DNA from: Bacillota bacterium
GTDB lineage: Bacteria > Bacillota > Clostridia > Peptostreptococcales > Acidaminobacteraceae
Assembly (NCBI GenBank): GCA_023443345.1
Contig: JAEZUZ010000095.1
Coordinates: 1 to 11,953 of the forward strand
Direction of reading: 5' to 3'
DNA length: 11,953 nucleotides
The notes under the pieces: generated by a model
What the model was told of the DNA's origin: nothing
The model's database searches: none
The model's input: only the letters and a program-made list of their open reading frames with translations
Translations under genes and position numbers: made by a program
Shown: piece after piece, positions 1-7,691 of the stretch
Layout: every line of letters starts with the position of its first letter
Numbering within the stretch: the stretch's first letter is position 1

Positions 1-981
1 TTTAGCACACTCATACCCATATTCAATAAGTGAATTATATAGTAGCTTCCTATTTTCATCATAGGCCTCTATATTAGGTAATTCATCTATACATTCACCT
101 ATAACTCTCTGAATTAGAGTTGGAGGACACACTGAGCCTATTTCTCTGGCAGCTCCTGCAATTGCATTATATAATTCTTTTGAATATTGAGAGCTATTGC
201 TTACATATACATAACCTATTCTCTCACCTGGAAGAGATAGGGATTTTGACCACGAATAGCACACAATTGTATTTTCATAAATATTTGGTATGAATGGGAC
301 TTCTATATTATCATAAACTAATTCTCTATATGGTTCATCTGATATTATATATATAGGATGGTTAAATTCTCTACTTTTTTCTCTTAATAAGTTTGCAATT
401 TTTTCAATAGTAGATTTAGTATAAATTGTACCAGAAGGATTGTTAGGTGAATTAATTATAACTGCAGCTGTATTTTTGGTGATAGTTTTTGAGAGAGCTT
501 TTAAATCTATTTGGAAGTCTTTTGTATCAGCAGGAACTATTTTAAGACTTGCTCCACCAGCAGTAAAAAATATCTTATATTCTGGGAAATAGGGTGCGAT
601 GGTTATAAATTCTGTATTATCAGATGTAGTTAGAGCAAGTGCTACTGAAGCTAAAGCTGCAGAACACCCACAAGTCATAAAAATATTTTCTGATAGGGCA
701 TTACAATTAAATCTTAAATTTAAATTTTCTGCTATTTTTTCTCTAACTTTTAAATGCCCTGGAGCTACAGAATAGCTGTGAATTTCAACAGAATCGACTT
801 CATCAATTAGTTTTTTTATGGTGTCATGTATTTTTTTAGGTGCTGCTATATTTGGATTTCCTATTGAAAAATCAAATACATTTTCTTTACCAACTATTTT
901 TGCTTGATTTAGTCCATATGAAAACAAATCTCTTATTACAGATGGTGTTGAACCATAATTTAAATATTTTTTATTAATCAT
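1..981 (-). CDS. PLP-dependent class I/II aminotransferase (partial, C-terminus beyond window)
   Basis: This is a cytoplasmic fold-type I pyridoxal-phosphate enzyme that should transfer an amino group between an amino acid and a 2-oxo acid. The ATG lies at 981-979, with a weak AAAGGAA Shine-Dalgarno just upstream on the minus strand. The frame is open for 327 codons to the window edge. Visible family marks are an N-terminal GNPN (41-44), the cofactor-binding NSPNNPSG (177-184, Asn181), SDEPY (214-218, Asp215 for the pyridine nitrogen), and SWSKSLSLPGERIGY (243-257) with the Schiff-base lysine Lys246 and phosphate-binding Arg254. This pattern fits the aspartate/aromatic aminotransferase group (COG0436). 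Families of this kind usually have about 390-400 residues, so around 70 C-terminal residues are missing here. The substrate cannot be told from sequence alone. The gene diverges from the UPF0145 gene, so it is not co-transcribed with anything else in view. Confidence 0.9.
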   Translation of the reverse strand, partial: MINKKYLNYGSTPSVIRDLFSYGLNQAKIVGKENVFDFSIGNPNIAAPKKIHDTIKKLIDEVDSVEIHSYSVAPGHLKVREKIAENLNLRFNCNALSENIFMTCGCSAALASVALALTTSDNTEFITIAPYFPEYKIFFTAGGASLKIVPADTKDFQIDLKALSKTITKNTAAVIINSPNNPSGTIYTKSTIEKIANLLREKSREFNHPIYIISDEPYRELVYDNIEVPFIPNIYENTIVCYSWSKSLSLPGERIGYVYVSNSSQYSKELYNAIAGAAREIGSVCPPTLIQRVIGECIDELPNIEAYDENRKLLYNSLIEYGYECAK

Positions 982-990
982 AAGAATTCC

Positions 991-1019
991 TTTAAAAAGA
1001 TAATAATTGTTGCTATAAT
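991..1019 (+). promoter_or_regulatory. Candidate promoter for the UPF0145 gene (extended -10)
   Basis: TTTAAA (991-996) is followed after 17 bases by TATAAT (1014-1019), preceded by TG one base upstream, giving the extended -10 TGCTATAAT. Transcription would start near 1026, leaving a leader of about 65 bases before the ATG at 1091. The -35 is weak (four of six consensus bases). The -10 overlaps a perfect 10-bp palindrome, TATAATTATA (1014-1023), which also presents TATAAT to the minus strand, but no good -35 is seen for that direction. An alternative weaker plus-strand pair is TTGAAT (1033-1038) and TATATA (1057-1062). Confidence 0.45.
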
Positions 1020-1090
1020 TATACTATAATACTTGAATATATATTATATTTTAGGTTATATATACTGCAGAAAATATTAAAGGAGGAAAT

Positions 1091-1408
1091 ATGTATATTA
1101 CAACATATAATGGAGTTCCTGGAAAAGAAGTAAAAGAATTAAAAGGAATAGTATCAGGCGATGTAGTAGCTGGTATTAATTTCTTGAAGGATATTGGAGC
1201 ATCTTTTAGAAATATCATTGGTGGTAGATCCAAAGGATATGAAGGTGAAATTGCTAATGCAAGAAAAGAAGCTACTGAAGAAATTATTGCTCAAGCACAG
1301 AGCCTTGGCGCTAATGCCATAGTTGGATTAAAGTATGATTATGAATCTTTAGGACAAGGCGGAATGCTATACGTAGTTGTTACAGGTACAGCTGTGGTGG
1401 TTGAATAA
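1091..1408 (+). CDS. UPF0145 / YbjQ family protein
   Basis: This is a 105-residue cytoplasmic protein of the YbjQ/DUF74 family. These are small alpha/beta domains often described as putative heavy-metal-binding proteins, whose function is not settled. The family pattern is clear: an N-terminal strand ending in a Gly-Val-Pro-Gly turn, GIVSGDVVAG (24-33 region), a central Arg/Glu-rich helix ending in EIIAQAQSLGANAIVGLKYDYE, and a C-terminal hydrophobic strand (LYVVVTGTAVVVE). Length matches the family (about 100-110). The start is fixed by AGGAGG at 1081-1086, four bases before the ATG. It is a single-gene transcription unit, with a terminator directly downstream and its neighbour upstream on the opposite strand. 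There are no signal peptide, membrane segments or cysteines, so the label of metal binder should be treated with caution. Confidence 0.9.
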   Translation: MYITTYNGVPGKEVKELKGIVSGDVVAGINFLKDIGASFRNIIGGRSKGYEGEIANARKEATEEIIAQAQSLGANAIVGLKYDYESLGQGGMLYVVVTGTAVVVE

Positions 1409-1420
1409 ATTTGTAATGTT

Positions 1421-1448
1421 AAAAGGACTTTTATTAAGTCCTTTTTTT
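1421..1448 (+). terminator. Intrinsic terminator after UPF0145 gene
   Basis: A 10-bp stem, AAAAGGACTT (1421-1430) and AAGTCCTTTT (1436-1445), encloses the loop TTATT and runs into a T tract ending at 1448. It begins 12 bases after the stop codon and separates this gene from the transporter operon. Confidence 0.88.
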
Positions 1449-1482
1449 AAAAATTAAATTCAATATTAATTAGTAAATTTCG

Positions 1483-1499
1483 TACAATAAATTATTGTA
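1483..1499. promoter_or_regulatory. Operator-like palindrome over the -35 of the transporter operon
   Basis: TACAATAA-A-TTATTGTA is a perfect inverted repeat with 8-bp arms around a single central base. Its right arm covers most of the TTGTAA -35 element (1495-1500) of the promoter upstream of the BMP lipoprotein gene. A repressor bound here would block RNA polymerase. The regulator is unknown, and the site is AT-rich, so chance cannot be excluded. Confidence 0.4.
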
Positions 1500-1523
1500 A
1501 TTGCATTTTAACTTTGCTAAAAT
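1495..1523 (+). promoter_or_regulatory. Promoter of BMP lipoprotein/transporter operon
   Basis: TTGTAA (1495-1500), a 17-base spacer, and TAAAAT (1518-1523) with an upstream TG at 1515-1516 form a strong sigma-A type extended -10 promoter. The predicted start near 1530 coincides with the AGGAGG Shine-Dalgarno (1530-1535), so the leader would be only about 12 bases. Confidence 0.7.
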
Positions 1524-1541
1524 ACTTTTAGGAGGATTTTT

Positions 1542-2654
1542 ATGAAAAAATTTTTATCTCTATTACTTGTTCTAGTATTAGCTTTTTCGCTAGTTGGTTG
1601 TGGTAAAAAAGAAGATAAGAAGCCAGAACAACCTGCTGATGGAAAAACTACAGAACAAAAACAAGAAGATCAAAAAGATGCACAAAAGAAAGATGCTAAA
1701 GATCTTCACATCGGCTTTGTAACAGATATCGGTGGAATCGATGACAAGAGTTACAATCAGACAACATGGGAAGGTGTTAAGAAATTTGCTGCAGATTTTG
1801 GATTAGAAGATAGTCAAATTACTTTCTTACAATCTAAAACAGAAGCAGACTATATACCTAACCTTTCATCACTTGCTGATCAAAAGATGGATCTAATCGT
1901 TGCAGCTGGATATAAGTTCCAAAAGGCACTTACAGATATAGCTGATAACTATCCAGATCAAAAATTCTTAATTATTGACTCAGTAGTTGAAAAACCAAAT
2001 GTTGCTTCTGCAATATTTAGTGAAAACGAAGGTTCTTTCCTAGTTGGTGTTGCAGCTGGTCTTAAAACTAAAGCAGAAGGCAAAAACAAAGTTGGATTTA
2101 TCGGTGGAGAAGATTCTGAATTAATTCAAAGATTTGAAGCTGGTTATGTTCAAGGTGTTAAGGCTGTAGATCCTAATATTGAAGTAGTTATTGAGTATGC
2201 AGCTAGCTTTGCAGATCCTGCTAAGGGACAGACAATTGCTTCTAAACTTTATGATTCAGGATGTTATGTAATCTATCATGCAGCTGGTGGTACAGGTAAT
2301 GGTGTTATCAAGGAAGCTAAAGATAGAAAGCTTAACGGACAAGATGTTTGGGCAATCGGTGTTGATACAGATCAATATGATGAAGGTATCTATGAAGGAG
2401 ATAAGTCTGTAATCCTTACATCAATGCTTAAGGGCGTTGGCGTTGCAAGTCACGATGTATGTAAGATGGTTATGGATGGAACTTTCAAAGGTGAATTACT
2501 AGTATTTGATCTATCAAATGATGGAGTTGATATCCCAGCTAATAACCCTAACCTTGAAAAAGAATGGGTTGATGAAATCCAAAAATTCAAAGAAAAAGTT
2601 AAGTCTGGTGAAATCAAAGTTGATCCAGTTCCAGAAAGAATTAAAAAGAACTAA
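1542..2654 (+). CDS. nupN: BMP family substrate-binding lipoprotein of a nucleoside-type ABC transporter
   Basis: This is the extracellular, membrane-anchored binding protein (370 residues) that would capture a nucleoside and hand it to the permeases encoded downstream. Residues 1-20 are a lipoprotein signal peptide with lipobox LVGC, and Cys20 is the lipidated residue. A flexible Lys/Glu/Gln/Asp-rich linker (21-53) follows, then the two-lobed BMP/PnrA domain. Family marks are DKSYNQ (68-73), AGGTGNG (248-254) and GVDTDQ (273-278). Known relatives with nucleoside ligands are Treponema PnrA, Lactococcus BmpA and Bacillus YufN/NupN, and the symbol is given by that analogy. Start: AGGAGG (1530-1535) lies six bases before the ATG. 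Codons differ from the neighbours, with many ATC and other C-ending codons where the permease genes use ATA, a sign of high expression. A terminator follows directly, which would keep this component in excess over the ATPase and permeases. The exact ligand is not proven. Confidence 0.92.
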   Translation: MKKFLSLLLVLVLAFSLVGCGKKEDKKPEQPADGKTTEQKQEDQKDAQKKDAKDLHIGFVTDIGGIDDKSYNQTTWEGVKKFAADFGLEDSQITFLQSKTEADYIPNLSSLADQKMDLIVAAGYKFQKALTDIADNYPDQKFLIIDSVVEKPNVASAIFSENEGSFLVGVAAGLKTKAEGKNKVGFIGGEDSELIQRFEAGYVQGVKAVDPNIEVVIEYAASFADPAKGQTIASKLYDSGCYVIYHAAGGTGNGVIKEAKDRKLNGQDVWAIGVDTDQYDEGIYEGDKSVILTSMLKGVGVASHDVCKMVMDGTFKGELLVFDLSNDGVDIPANNPNLEKEWVDEIQKFKEKVKSGEIKVDPVPERIKKN

Positions 2655-2664
2655 TTATGAATAT

Positions 2665-2694
2665 AAAGATTCGACATTTGTCGAATCTTTTTTT
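2665..2694 (+). terminator. Intrinsic terminator between lipoprotein and ATPase genes
   Basis: AAAGATTCGAC (2665-2675) and GTCGAATCTTT (2680-2690) form an 11-bp perfect stem with an ATTT loop and a T tract to 2694. It lies inside the transporter operon, ten bases after the lipoprotein stop. It probably reduces read-through so that the binding protein is made in excess. Confidence 0.88.
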
Positions 2695-2713
2695 AATATT
2701 CGTAAAAATTAGA

Positions 2714-2742
2714 TTAAAATTATTATGCATTAATGATATAAT
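2714..2742 (+). promoter_or_regulatory. Internal promoter for ATPase-permease genes
   Basis: TTAAAA (2714-2719), a 17-base spacer, and a perfect extended -10 TGATATAAT (2734-2742). The predicted start near 2749 falls on the GGAGG ribosome binding site (2749-2753), giving a leader of roughly nine bases before the ATG at 2758. It would supply transcription past the terminator at 2665-2694. Confidence 0.6.
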
Positions 2743-2757
2743 ATTGTTGGAGGTCTC

Positions 2758-4275
2758 ATGCAAGAATATGTTGTACAAATGAAGTCAATAACTAAGAGAT
2801 TCCCTGGTATTTTAGCTAATGATGGTGTAAATCTAGATCTTAAAAAAGGTGAGATACATGCAATTCTTGGAGAAAATGGTGCTGGGAAATCTACTTTAAT
2901 GTCCGTTTTATTCGGTCTTTATGAACCAGATGAGGGAGAAGTATATATTGGTGGTAAAAAGGTTACCAAATTTTCTCCTTCTATAGCTTTTTCGATGGGC
3001 ATTGGGATGGTACATCAACACTTTAAATTAATAGATAATTTTACAGTGACTCAAAATATTATACTTGGTCAAGAACCTACAAAAGGGTTAGTAGTTGATG
3101 AAAAAAAAGCTGCTCAGAAAGTTAAAGAGCTTTCTGAATTATATGGTTTAAATATAGATCCCTATGCAAAAATTGAAGATATTTCTGTAGGAATGCAACA
3201 GAGAGTAGAGATACTTAAAGTTTTGTATAGAAGTGCAAATATAATAGTATTAGATGAACCTACAGCTGTGCTTACTCCACAGGAAATTGAAGAACTTTTT
3301 TTAATCATCAAAAACTTCATAAGAGAAGGAAAGAGTGTATTTATTATTACTCATAAATTAAAAGAAATCATGGCTATTGCTGATAGATGCTCTGTGCTAA
3401 GACGTGGTAAATACATTGGTACGGTAGACATTAAAGATACAAATGAAGAAGAATTAGCCAGAATGATGGTTGGAAGAAATGTAAACTTTAAAGTTCATAA
3501 AGAAGATAGAGAACCAGGCAAAGAAATACTTAGAATTGAAGATCTTTGGGTTAAGGACAATAGAGGAATTGATACCGTTAAAGGTTTAAATTTAAGTATT
3601 AGAGAAGGAGAGATTCTAGGCTTAGCAGGTATTGATGGAAACGGTCAACAAGAACTTATTGAGGCTCTTACAGGTCTTAGAAAAATAGAAAAAGGAAAGA
3701 TTTATCTAAATGGCAAAGAGATTAATGACTTCTGTGTAAAAAAGAGAATTACACATGGTCTAAGCCATATTCCTGAAGATAGACAAAAGAGAGGTCTTGT
3801 ACTTGATTTTTTCCTATCTGAAAACTTAATTCTTCACAAGTATAAGTCAAGTTTATTCCAAAAAAGAGGAAATATTAAATTTAATAAAATTAAGGAATAC
3901 AGCGATAGACTTATCGAAGAATTTGACGTAAGATCAGCTAATGGCTCTAAATCTATAGTTAGGACAATGAGTGGTGGTAATCAGCAAAAAGCTATCATAG
4001 CAAGAGAGATAGATATGAATCCTGATATAATGGTTGCTGCTCAACCTACCAGAGGTTTAGATGTAGGGGCTATAGAGTACATACATTCAAGACTTGTAGA
4101 CTTGAGAAATCAGAATAAGGCTGTATTACTAGTCAGCTTTGAGTTAGATGAAATTTTAGCAGTAAGCGATAAAATAGCTGTAATTTTTGATGGTAGAATA
4201 ATGGGTGAAGTTTTACCAAAAAATACAACTGAAAATGAACTTGGGCTTATGATGAGTGGATCAAAGGAGTGCTAG
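2758..4275 (+). CDS. nupO: Double-domain ABC transporter ATPase, nucleoside/sugar (RbsA/NupO) type
   Basis: This is the cytoplasmic energy subunit (505 residues), two ABC domains in one chain, that drives uptake through the two downstream permeases. The N-terminal domain is complete: Walker A GENGAGKST (38-46), Q-loop Gln87, signature SVGMQQ (143-148, the usual variant in this family), Walker B IIVLDE (162-167) and switch His199. The C-terminal domain is degenerate, as expected: the Walker A position reads GIDGNGQQE (291-299), the signature is canonical SGGNQQ (405-410), but the catalytic Glu after Walker B is Gln429 (AAQPTRGLD) and the switch histidine is absent. One active and one impaired ATP site is typical of Bacillus NupO and related sugar ATPases. 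GGAGG at 2749-2753 lies four bases before the ATG. The stop codon TAG is directly followed by the ATG of the next gene, so translation is coupled. Confidence 0.93.
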   Translation: MQEYVVQMKSITKRFPGILANDGVNLDLKKGEIHAILGENGAGKSTLMSVLFGLYEPDEGEVYIGGKKVTKFSPSIAFSMGIGMVHQHFKLIDNFTVTQNIILGQEPTKGLVVDEKKAAQKVKELSELYGLNIDPYAKIEDISVGMQQRVEILKVLYRSANIIVLDEPTAVLTPQEIEELFLIIKNFIREGKSVFIITHKLKEIMAIADRCSVLRRGKYIGTVDIKDTNEEELARMMVGRNVNFKVHKEDREPGKEILRIEDLWVKDNRGIDTVKGLNLSIREGEILGLAGIDGNGQQELIEALTGLRKIEKGKIYLNGKEINDFCVKKRITHGLSHIPEDRQKRGLVLDFFLSENLILHKYKSSLFQKRGNIKFNKIKEYSDRLIEEFDVRSANGSKSIVRTMSGGNQQKAIIAREIDMNPDIMVAAQPTRGLDVGAIEYIHSRLVDLRNQNKAVLLVSFELDEILAVSDKIAVIFDGRIMGEVLPKNTTENELGLMMSGSKEC

Positions 4276-5373
4276 ATGAATAAAATTAAAGATTTTTTTA
4301 TAAAGAATAAAAAGAATAATGTACTTCTTCCAATTATATCTGTTCTTATGTCATTCTTAATCGTTATAATTCTTATGCTTGCAACAGGTATAAATCCACT
4401 TGGTTTTTTTAGAGCATTATTTCAAACAATTACAGGTGTAAACTTACACAGAATAGGGCAACCTGGATTTTTTAATCCAAGGTATATAGGTGAGTTTTTA
4501 CAGACATCAATAATTATTACATTAACTGGTTTGTCAGTAGCCTTCGCATTTAGAACGGGCCTATTTAATATAGGAGCTGAAGGTCAATTACTAGTTGGAG
4601 CATGTGGTGCAACGATAATAGGAGTTTGTTTCAATCTTCCTATGATTATTCATCTTCCATTGGCATTAATTACTTCAATGGTTTGTGGTGCTTTATGGGG
4701 ATTTATTCCAGGAGTATTAAAAGCTAGATTTGGAATACACGAGGTTGTAGTTACAATTATGCTTAACTATGCAGGGCTATATACTACAAACTACATATTA
4801 AAGAATTTACCAGGAACAGTTAATACTGAAACTGCTGAATTAGCAAGTACTGTACTACTTAAGAGTCAATTTTTAAGTGATTTAACTAATAGAAGTAGGT
4901 TCCATTGGGGATTTATAATTGTTATTTTATGTATATTTTTATTCCATTACATAATTAATAAGACAACTTTTGGTTATGAACTTAGATCTGTAGGATTTAA
5001 TAAATATGCTGCAGAATACGCAGGGATACCAGTCAAAAGTAGAACAGTATATGCAATGACAATTTCTGGTGCATTTTCTGGTTTAGCTGGAAGTATGCTA
5101 GTTCTTGGAACATTTGGTTTTGGTAGAATACTTAATGCCTTTGAAAATTTTGGATTTGATGGACTATCTGTGGCACTGCTAGGTAGTAATACTGGATTTG
5201 GAGTGTTCTTATCAGGGCTTTTATTTGGAGCTTTAAATTCTGCTCAAGCTTTGATGCAAGTAAATAGAATACCTCAAGAGATTGCAATCATTGCATCAAG
5301 TCTAATCCTTATCTTTGTTGCTATGAGGTATGGAATTACCATGCTCATAGAGAGAATGGAAAGGAGGAAGTAG
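4276..5373 (+). CDS. nupP: ABC transporter permease, nucleoside type (NupP-like)
   Basis: This is one of two inner-membrane permease subunits (365 residues) of the BPD_transp_2 family, forming half of the translocation channel. A short basic cytoplasmic tail (1-15, Lys/Asn-rich) precedes the first membrane segment (about 16-37). A roughly 35-residue extracytoplasmic stretch follows, then a series of about eight further hydrophobic segments. The conserved FRTGLFNIGAEGQ (92-104) and an LRSVGFNKYAAEYAGI-type loop (near 236-252), which contacts the ATPase, mark the family. AAAGGAG (4263-4269) lies inside the end of the ATPase gene, and the ATG abuts the upstream TAG with no gap. The stop TAG likewise abuts the ATG of the second permease. 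The substrate is inferred from the BMP binding protein in the same operon. Confidence 0.92.
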   Translation: MNKIKDFFIKNKKNNVLLPIISVLMSFLIVIILMLATGINPLGFFRALFQTITGVNLHRIGQPGFFNPRYIGEFLQTSIIITLTGLSVAFAFRTGLFNIGAEGQLLVGACGATIIGVCFNLPMIIHLPLALITSMVCGALWGFIPGVLKARFGIHEVVVTIMLNYAGLYTTNYILKNLPGTVNTETAELASTVLLKSQFLSDLTNRSRFHWGFIIVILCIFLFHYIINKTTFGYELRSVGFNKYAAEYAGIPVKSRTVYAMTISGAFSGLAGSMLVLGTFGFGRILNAFENFGFDGLSVALLGSNTGFGVFLSGLLFGALNSAQALMQVNRIPQEIAIIASSLILIFVAMRYGITMLIERMERRK

Positions 5374-6321
5374 ATGATAATTTATGCAATGGCGACACTT
5401 TCTCTAATTTATGCAACACCTATAATAATTACAGCTTTAGGTGGTATTTATAGCGAAAGAAGTGGAATAGTTAATGTTGGTTTAGAGGGAATGATGACAT
5501 TTGGAGCATTTATTGCTGCAACTTTTGTACCTCTGACAGAAAGCTTTATGGGAACACTTTCACCATGGGTTGCAATTTTAGTAGCCGGACTAGGTGGAAT
5601 GTTATTAGGGCTTCTGCATGCATATGTTTCTATAGATTTAAGAGGAGACCAAGTAATAAGCGGTATAGCAATAAACATGGTTTCTCTAGGTATTAGTGTA
5701 TATTTATGCCAAATAATATTTAAACAGCAGAGAACAGTTGCCTTTAAACAGGGATTTGTAAAATCTTCAGTATCATTTTTAAGAGATATACCTGTAATTG
5801 GACCTATGTTTTTCCAAAACATTTATTACACTATATATATAGCAATAGTTCTTGTTTTCTTGACATATTTTATACTATATAAGACAAAATTTGGTCTTAG
5901 ATTGAGAGCTTGTGGAGAGCATCCTCATGCAGTAGATTCAGTTGGTGTAAGTGTTAGAAAGTACAGATATTATGGCGTATTAATATCAGGATTTCTCGGC
6001 GGATTAGCTGGAGGAGTAATGGTACTTACTCAGGATACTCAATTTTCTGTTACATCTATTCATGGTATGGGATTTATTGCCCTTGCTTCAGTTGTATTTG
6101 GAAAATGGAATCCTTTTGGAGTTCTTTTTGCCGGTTTATTCTTTGGATTTTCACAGATATTTGCCATATATTCAAAGGACTTTCCGTTCTTAGTAGGAGT
6201 TCCAGAGGAGTTTTTCTATGCACTTCCATATTTAATGACAATAATAGCTATAACACTTGTAGGTAGAAAGTCTAGAGGACCTAAGGCTGCAGGTGAGCCA
6301 TATGATGTGTCTAAGAGGTAA
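5374..6321 (+). CDS. nupQ: ABC transporter permease, nucleoside type (NupQ-like)
   Basis: This is the second permease subunit (315 residues), which pairs with the preceding one to make the heterodimeric channel. It is almost entirely hydrophobic, with about eight to nine membrane segments. It carries the family motif ERSGIVNVGLEGMM (28-41), the counterpart of the FRTGLFNIGAEGQ motif in its partner, and an LRACGEHPHAVDSVGV loop (about 182-197) likely to dock on the ATPase. AAGGAGG (5361-5367) sits six bases before the ATG, which directly follows the stop codon of the upstream gene. The length is usual for this family. The last residues are charged and cytoplasmic. Only eight bases separate its stop from the aminopeptidase gene. 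Confidence 0.92.
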   Translation: MIIYAMATLSLIYATPIIITALGGIYSERSGIVNVGLEGMMTFGAFIAATFVPLTESFMGTLSPWVAILVAGLGGMLLGLLHAYVSIDLRGDQVISGIAINMVSLGISVYLCQIIFKQQRTVAFKQGFVKSSVSFLRDIPVIGPMFFQNIYYTIYIAIVLVFLTYFILYKTKFGLRLRACGEHPHAVDSVGVSVRKYRYYGVLISGFLGGLAGGVMVLTQDTQFSVTSIHGMGFIALASVVFGKWNPFGVLFAGLFFGFSQIFAIYSKDFPFLVGVPEEFFYALPYLMTIIAITLVGRKSRGPKAAGEPYDVSKR

Positions 6322-6329
6322 GAAGAAAA

Positions 6330-7691
6330 ATGAAAATCATAGGGAAAGAAAAAGAAATAAGCAGGGTCATCTTTAGTGATGAGTCTAAAAGTGATAGTTC
6401 ACTTTTAAAAAACTTTAATAAGGATAAAACTCAAAAAGTTTTAGTTATTGAACAAGACAAAGAGTTGTTAATTTATTTAAAAAAACAGAAAAATCCAATT
6501 GAATATATTCAACTGGGTTTTGATCTTAGAAAACATATAGATAAATATGGAATTAAAAATATAAATTTAACTACTCTTGATATGGGCCAAGAAGAGCTGT
6601 GTTATTTAGTTGAAGGGATTATTCATGCAGAATACAAATTCACATACAAGACAGACTCTATAGAACCACAAGAAATAGGGGTCCATCTAAATATGACAGA
6701 TTTAATCCAAGAGAGAATAGATCTTATGGAATCTGTTTTTTGGGCTAGAGATTTGATAAATACTCCATCTTCTAGGCTTACCCCAATTGAATTAGCTAAA
6801 AATGTAAGAGAGAAATTGACAAGCGTAGGGGTGGAAGTAGAGGTATATAATAAAGAACAAATTGAAGAATTAAATCTTAAGGCATTTTTAGCCGTTGCTC
6901 AAGGATCACATAATCAACCGAGATTTATAGTTGCTAAATATTTGCCAAATAAAGACGAAAAGCCAATTATATTAGTTGGTAAAGGTCTTACATATGATTC
7001 GGGAGGTTTTAGTCTTAAACCTCCAAGATCTATGGTATACGAAAGTGTAGATATGGGTGGGGCTGCTACTGCTGCTGCAACATTATATGCAATATCAAAG
7101 AGAAAGATAAAGAGAAATGTTATGTGTATTGTTGCAACATGTGAAAATATGCTTTCAGATAAGGCATATAGACTTGGAGATGTAATTGATACATATTTAG
7201 GTAAGACAGTATATGTAAACAATACAGATGCTGAAGGAAGATTGACTTTAGCAGATGCCATTGGTTATGCTCAAAAAAATTTCAATCCTGAGTGCATAAT
7301 AGATTTAGCTACACTTACAGGAGCATGTGTAAGTGCACTAGGCCACGTATATACAGGTGCTATAACAAATAATAGAGAGTTATATTATAAGCTTGAGAAA
7401 GCAACATTTAAGCATGATGAACATGTATGGATGCTTCCAACACACGATAGATATAGAAAAGCACTACATCACTCTTTAGCAGACTTAGTTAATTCTAATG
7501 CATCATTTGGAGCAGGAACAATTACAGCAGCTTTATTTATTGAAGAATTTGTTGGAGAAAACAAGTGGCTTCACTTAGATATTGCAGGAACTAGTGACTT
7601 AAGATCTGCAGATGGTTATTTGCCAGCTGAAGGTAACGGTACTTTAGTAAAAAGTCTATATCAAATGATAAAGGATTATGATGAGAACTAA
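6330..7691 (+). CDS. M17 leucyl aminopeptidase family protein
   Basis: This is a cytoplasmic two-metal aminopeptidase (453 residues) expected to remove N-terminal residues from peptides, usually as a hexamer. The C-terminal catalytic domain (about 125-450) keeps all expected residues: metal ligands Lys218 and Asp223 in VGKGLTYDSGG, Asp241 in SVDMGGAA, Asp300 and Glu302 in NNTDAEGRL, plus catalytic Lys230 and Arg304. The N-terminal regulatory domain is diverged and short, so the protein is somewhat smaller than Escherichia coli PepA (about 500). The start has only a weak Shine-Dalgarno: AGAGG (6314-6318) is eleven bases away and overlaps the end of the permease gene, so expression probably relies on translational coupling. 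It overlaps the next gene by 14 bases. Its presence in a nucleoside transporter operon is unusual. It could supply amino acids, including citrulline or arginine, to the CtlX enzyme (inference). Confidence 0.92.
   Translation: MKIIGKEKEISRVIFSDESKSDSSLLKNFNKDKTQKVLVIEQDKELLIYLKKQKNPIEYIQLGFDLRKHIDKYGIKNINLTTLDMGQEELCYLVEGIIHAEYKFTYKTDSIEPQEIGVHLNMTDLIQERIDLMESVFWARDLINTPSSRLTPIELAKNVREKLTSVGVEVEVYNKEQIEELNLKAFLAVAQGSHNQPRFIVAKYLPNKDEKPIILVGKGLTYDSGGFSLKPPRSMVYESVDMGGAATAAATLYAISKRKIKRNVMCIVATCENMLSDKAYRLGDVIDTYLGKTVYVNNTDAEGRLTLADAIGYAQKNFNPECIIDLATLTGACVSALGHVYTGAITNNRELYYKLEKATFKHDEHVWMLPTHDRYRKALHHSLADLVNSNASFGAGTITAALFIEEFVGENKWLHLDIAGTSDLRSADGYLPAEGNGTLVKSLYQMIKDYDEN

Noticed and set aside
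2506..2712. Open frame overlapping the end of the BMP lipoprotein gene and its terminator.
   Set aside because: It runs through the terminator hairpin in a different frame from a confident gene and shows no ribosome binding site.
5448..5822. Open frame of 124 codons on the minus strand inside the second permease gene.
   Set aside because: It is antisense to a well-supported gene, has no recognisable family, and no sensible ribosome binding site. It is a by-product of the permease codons.
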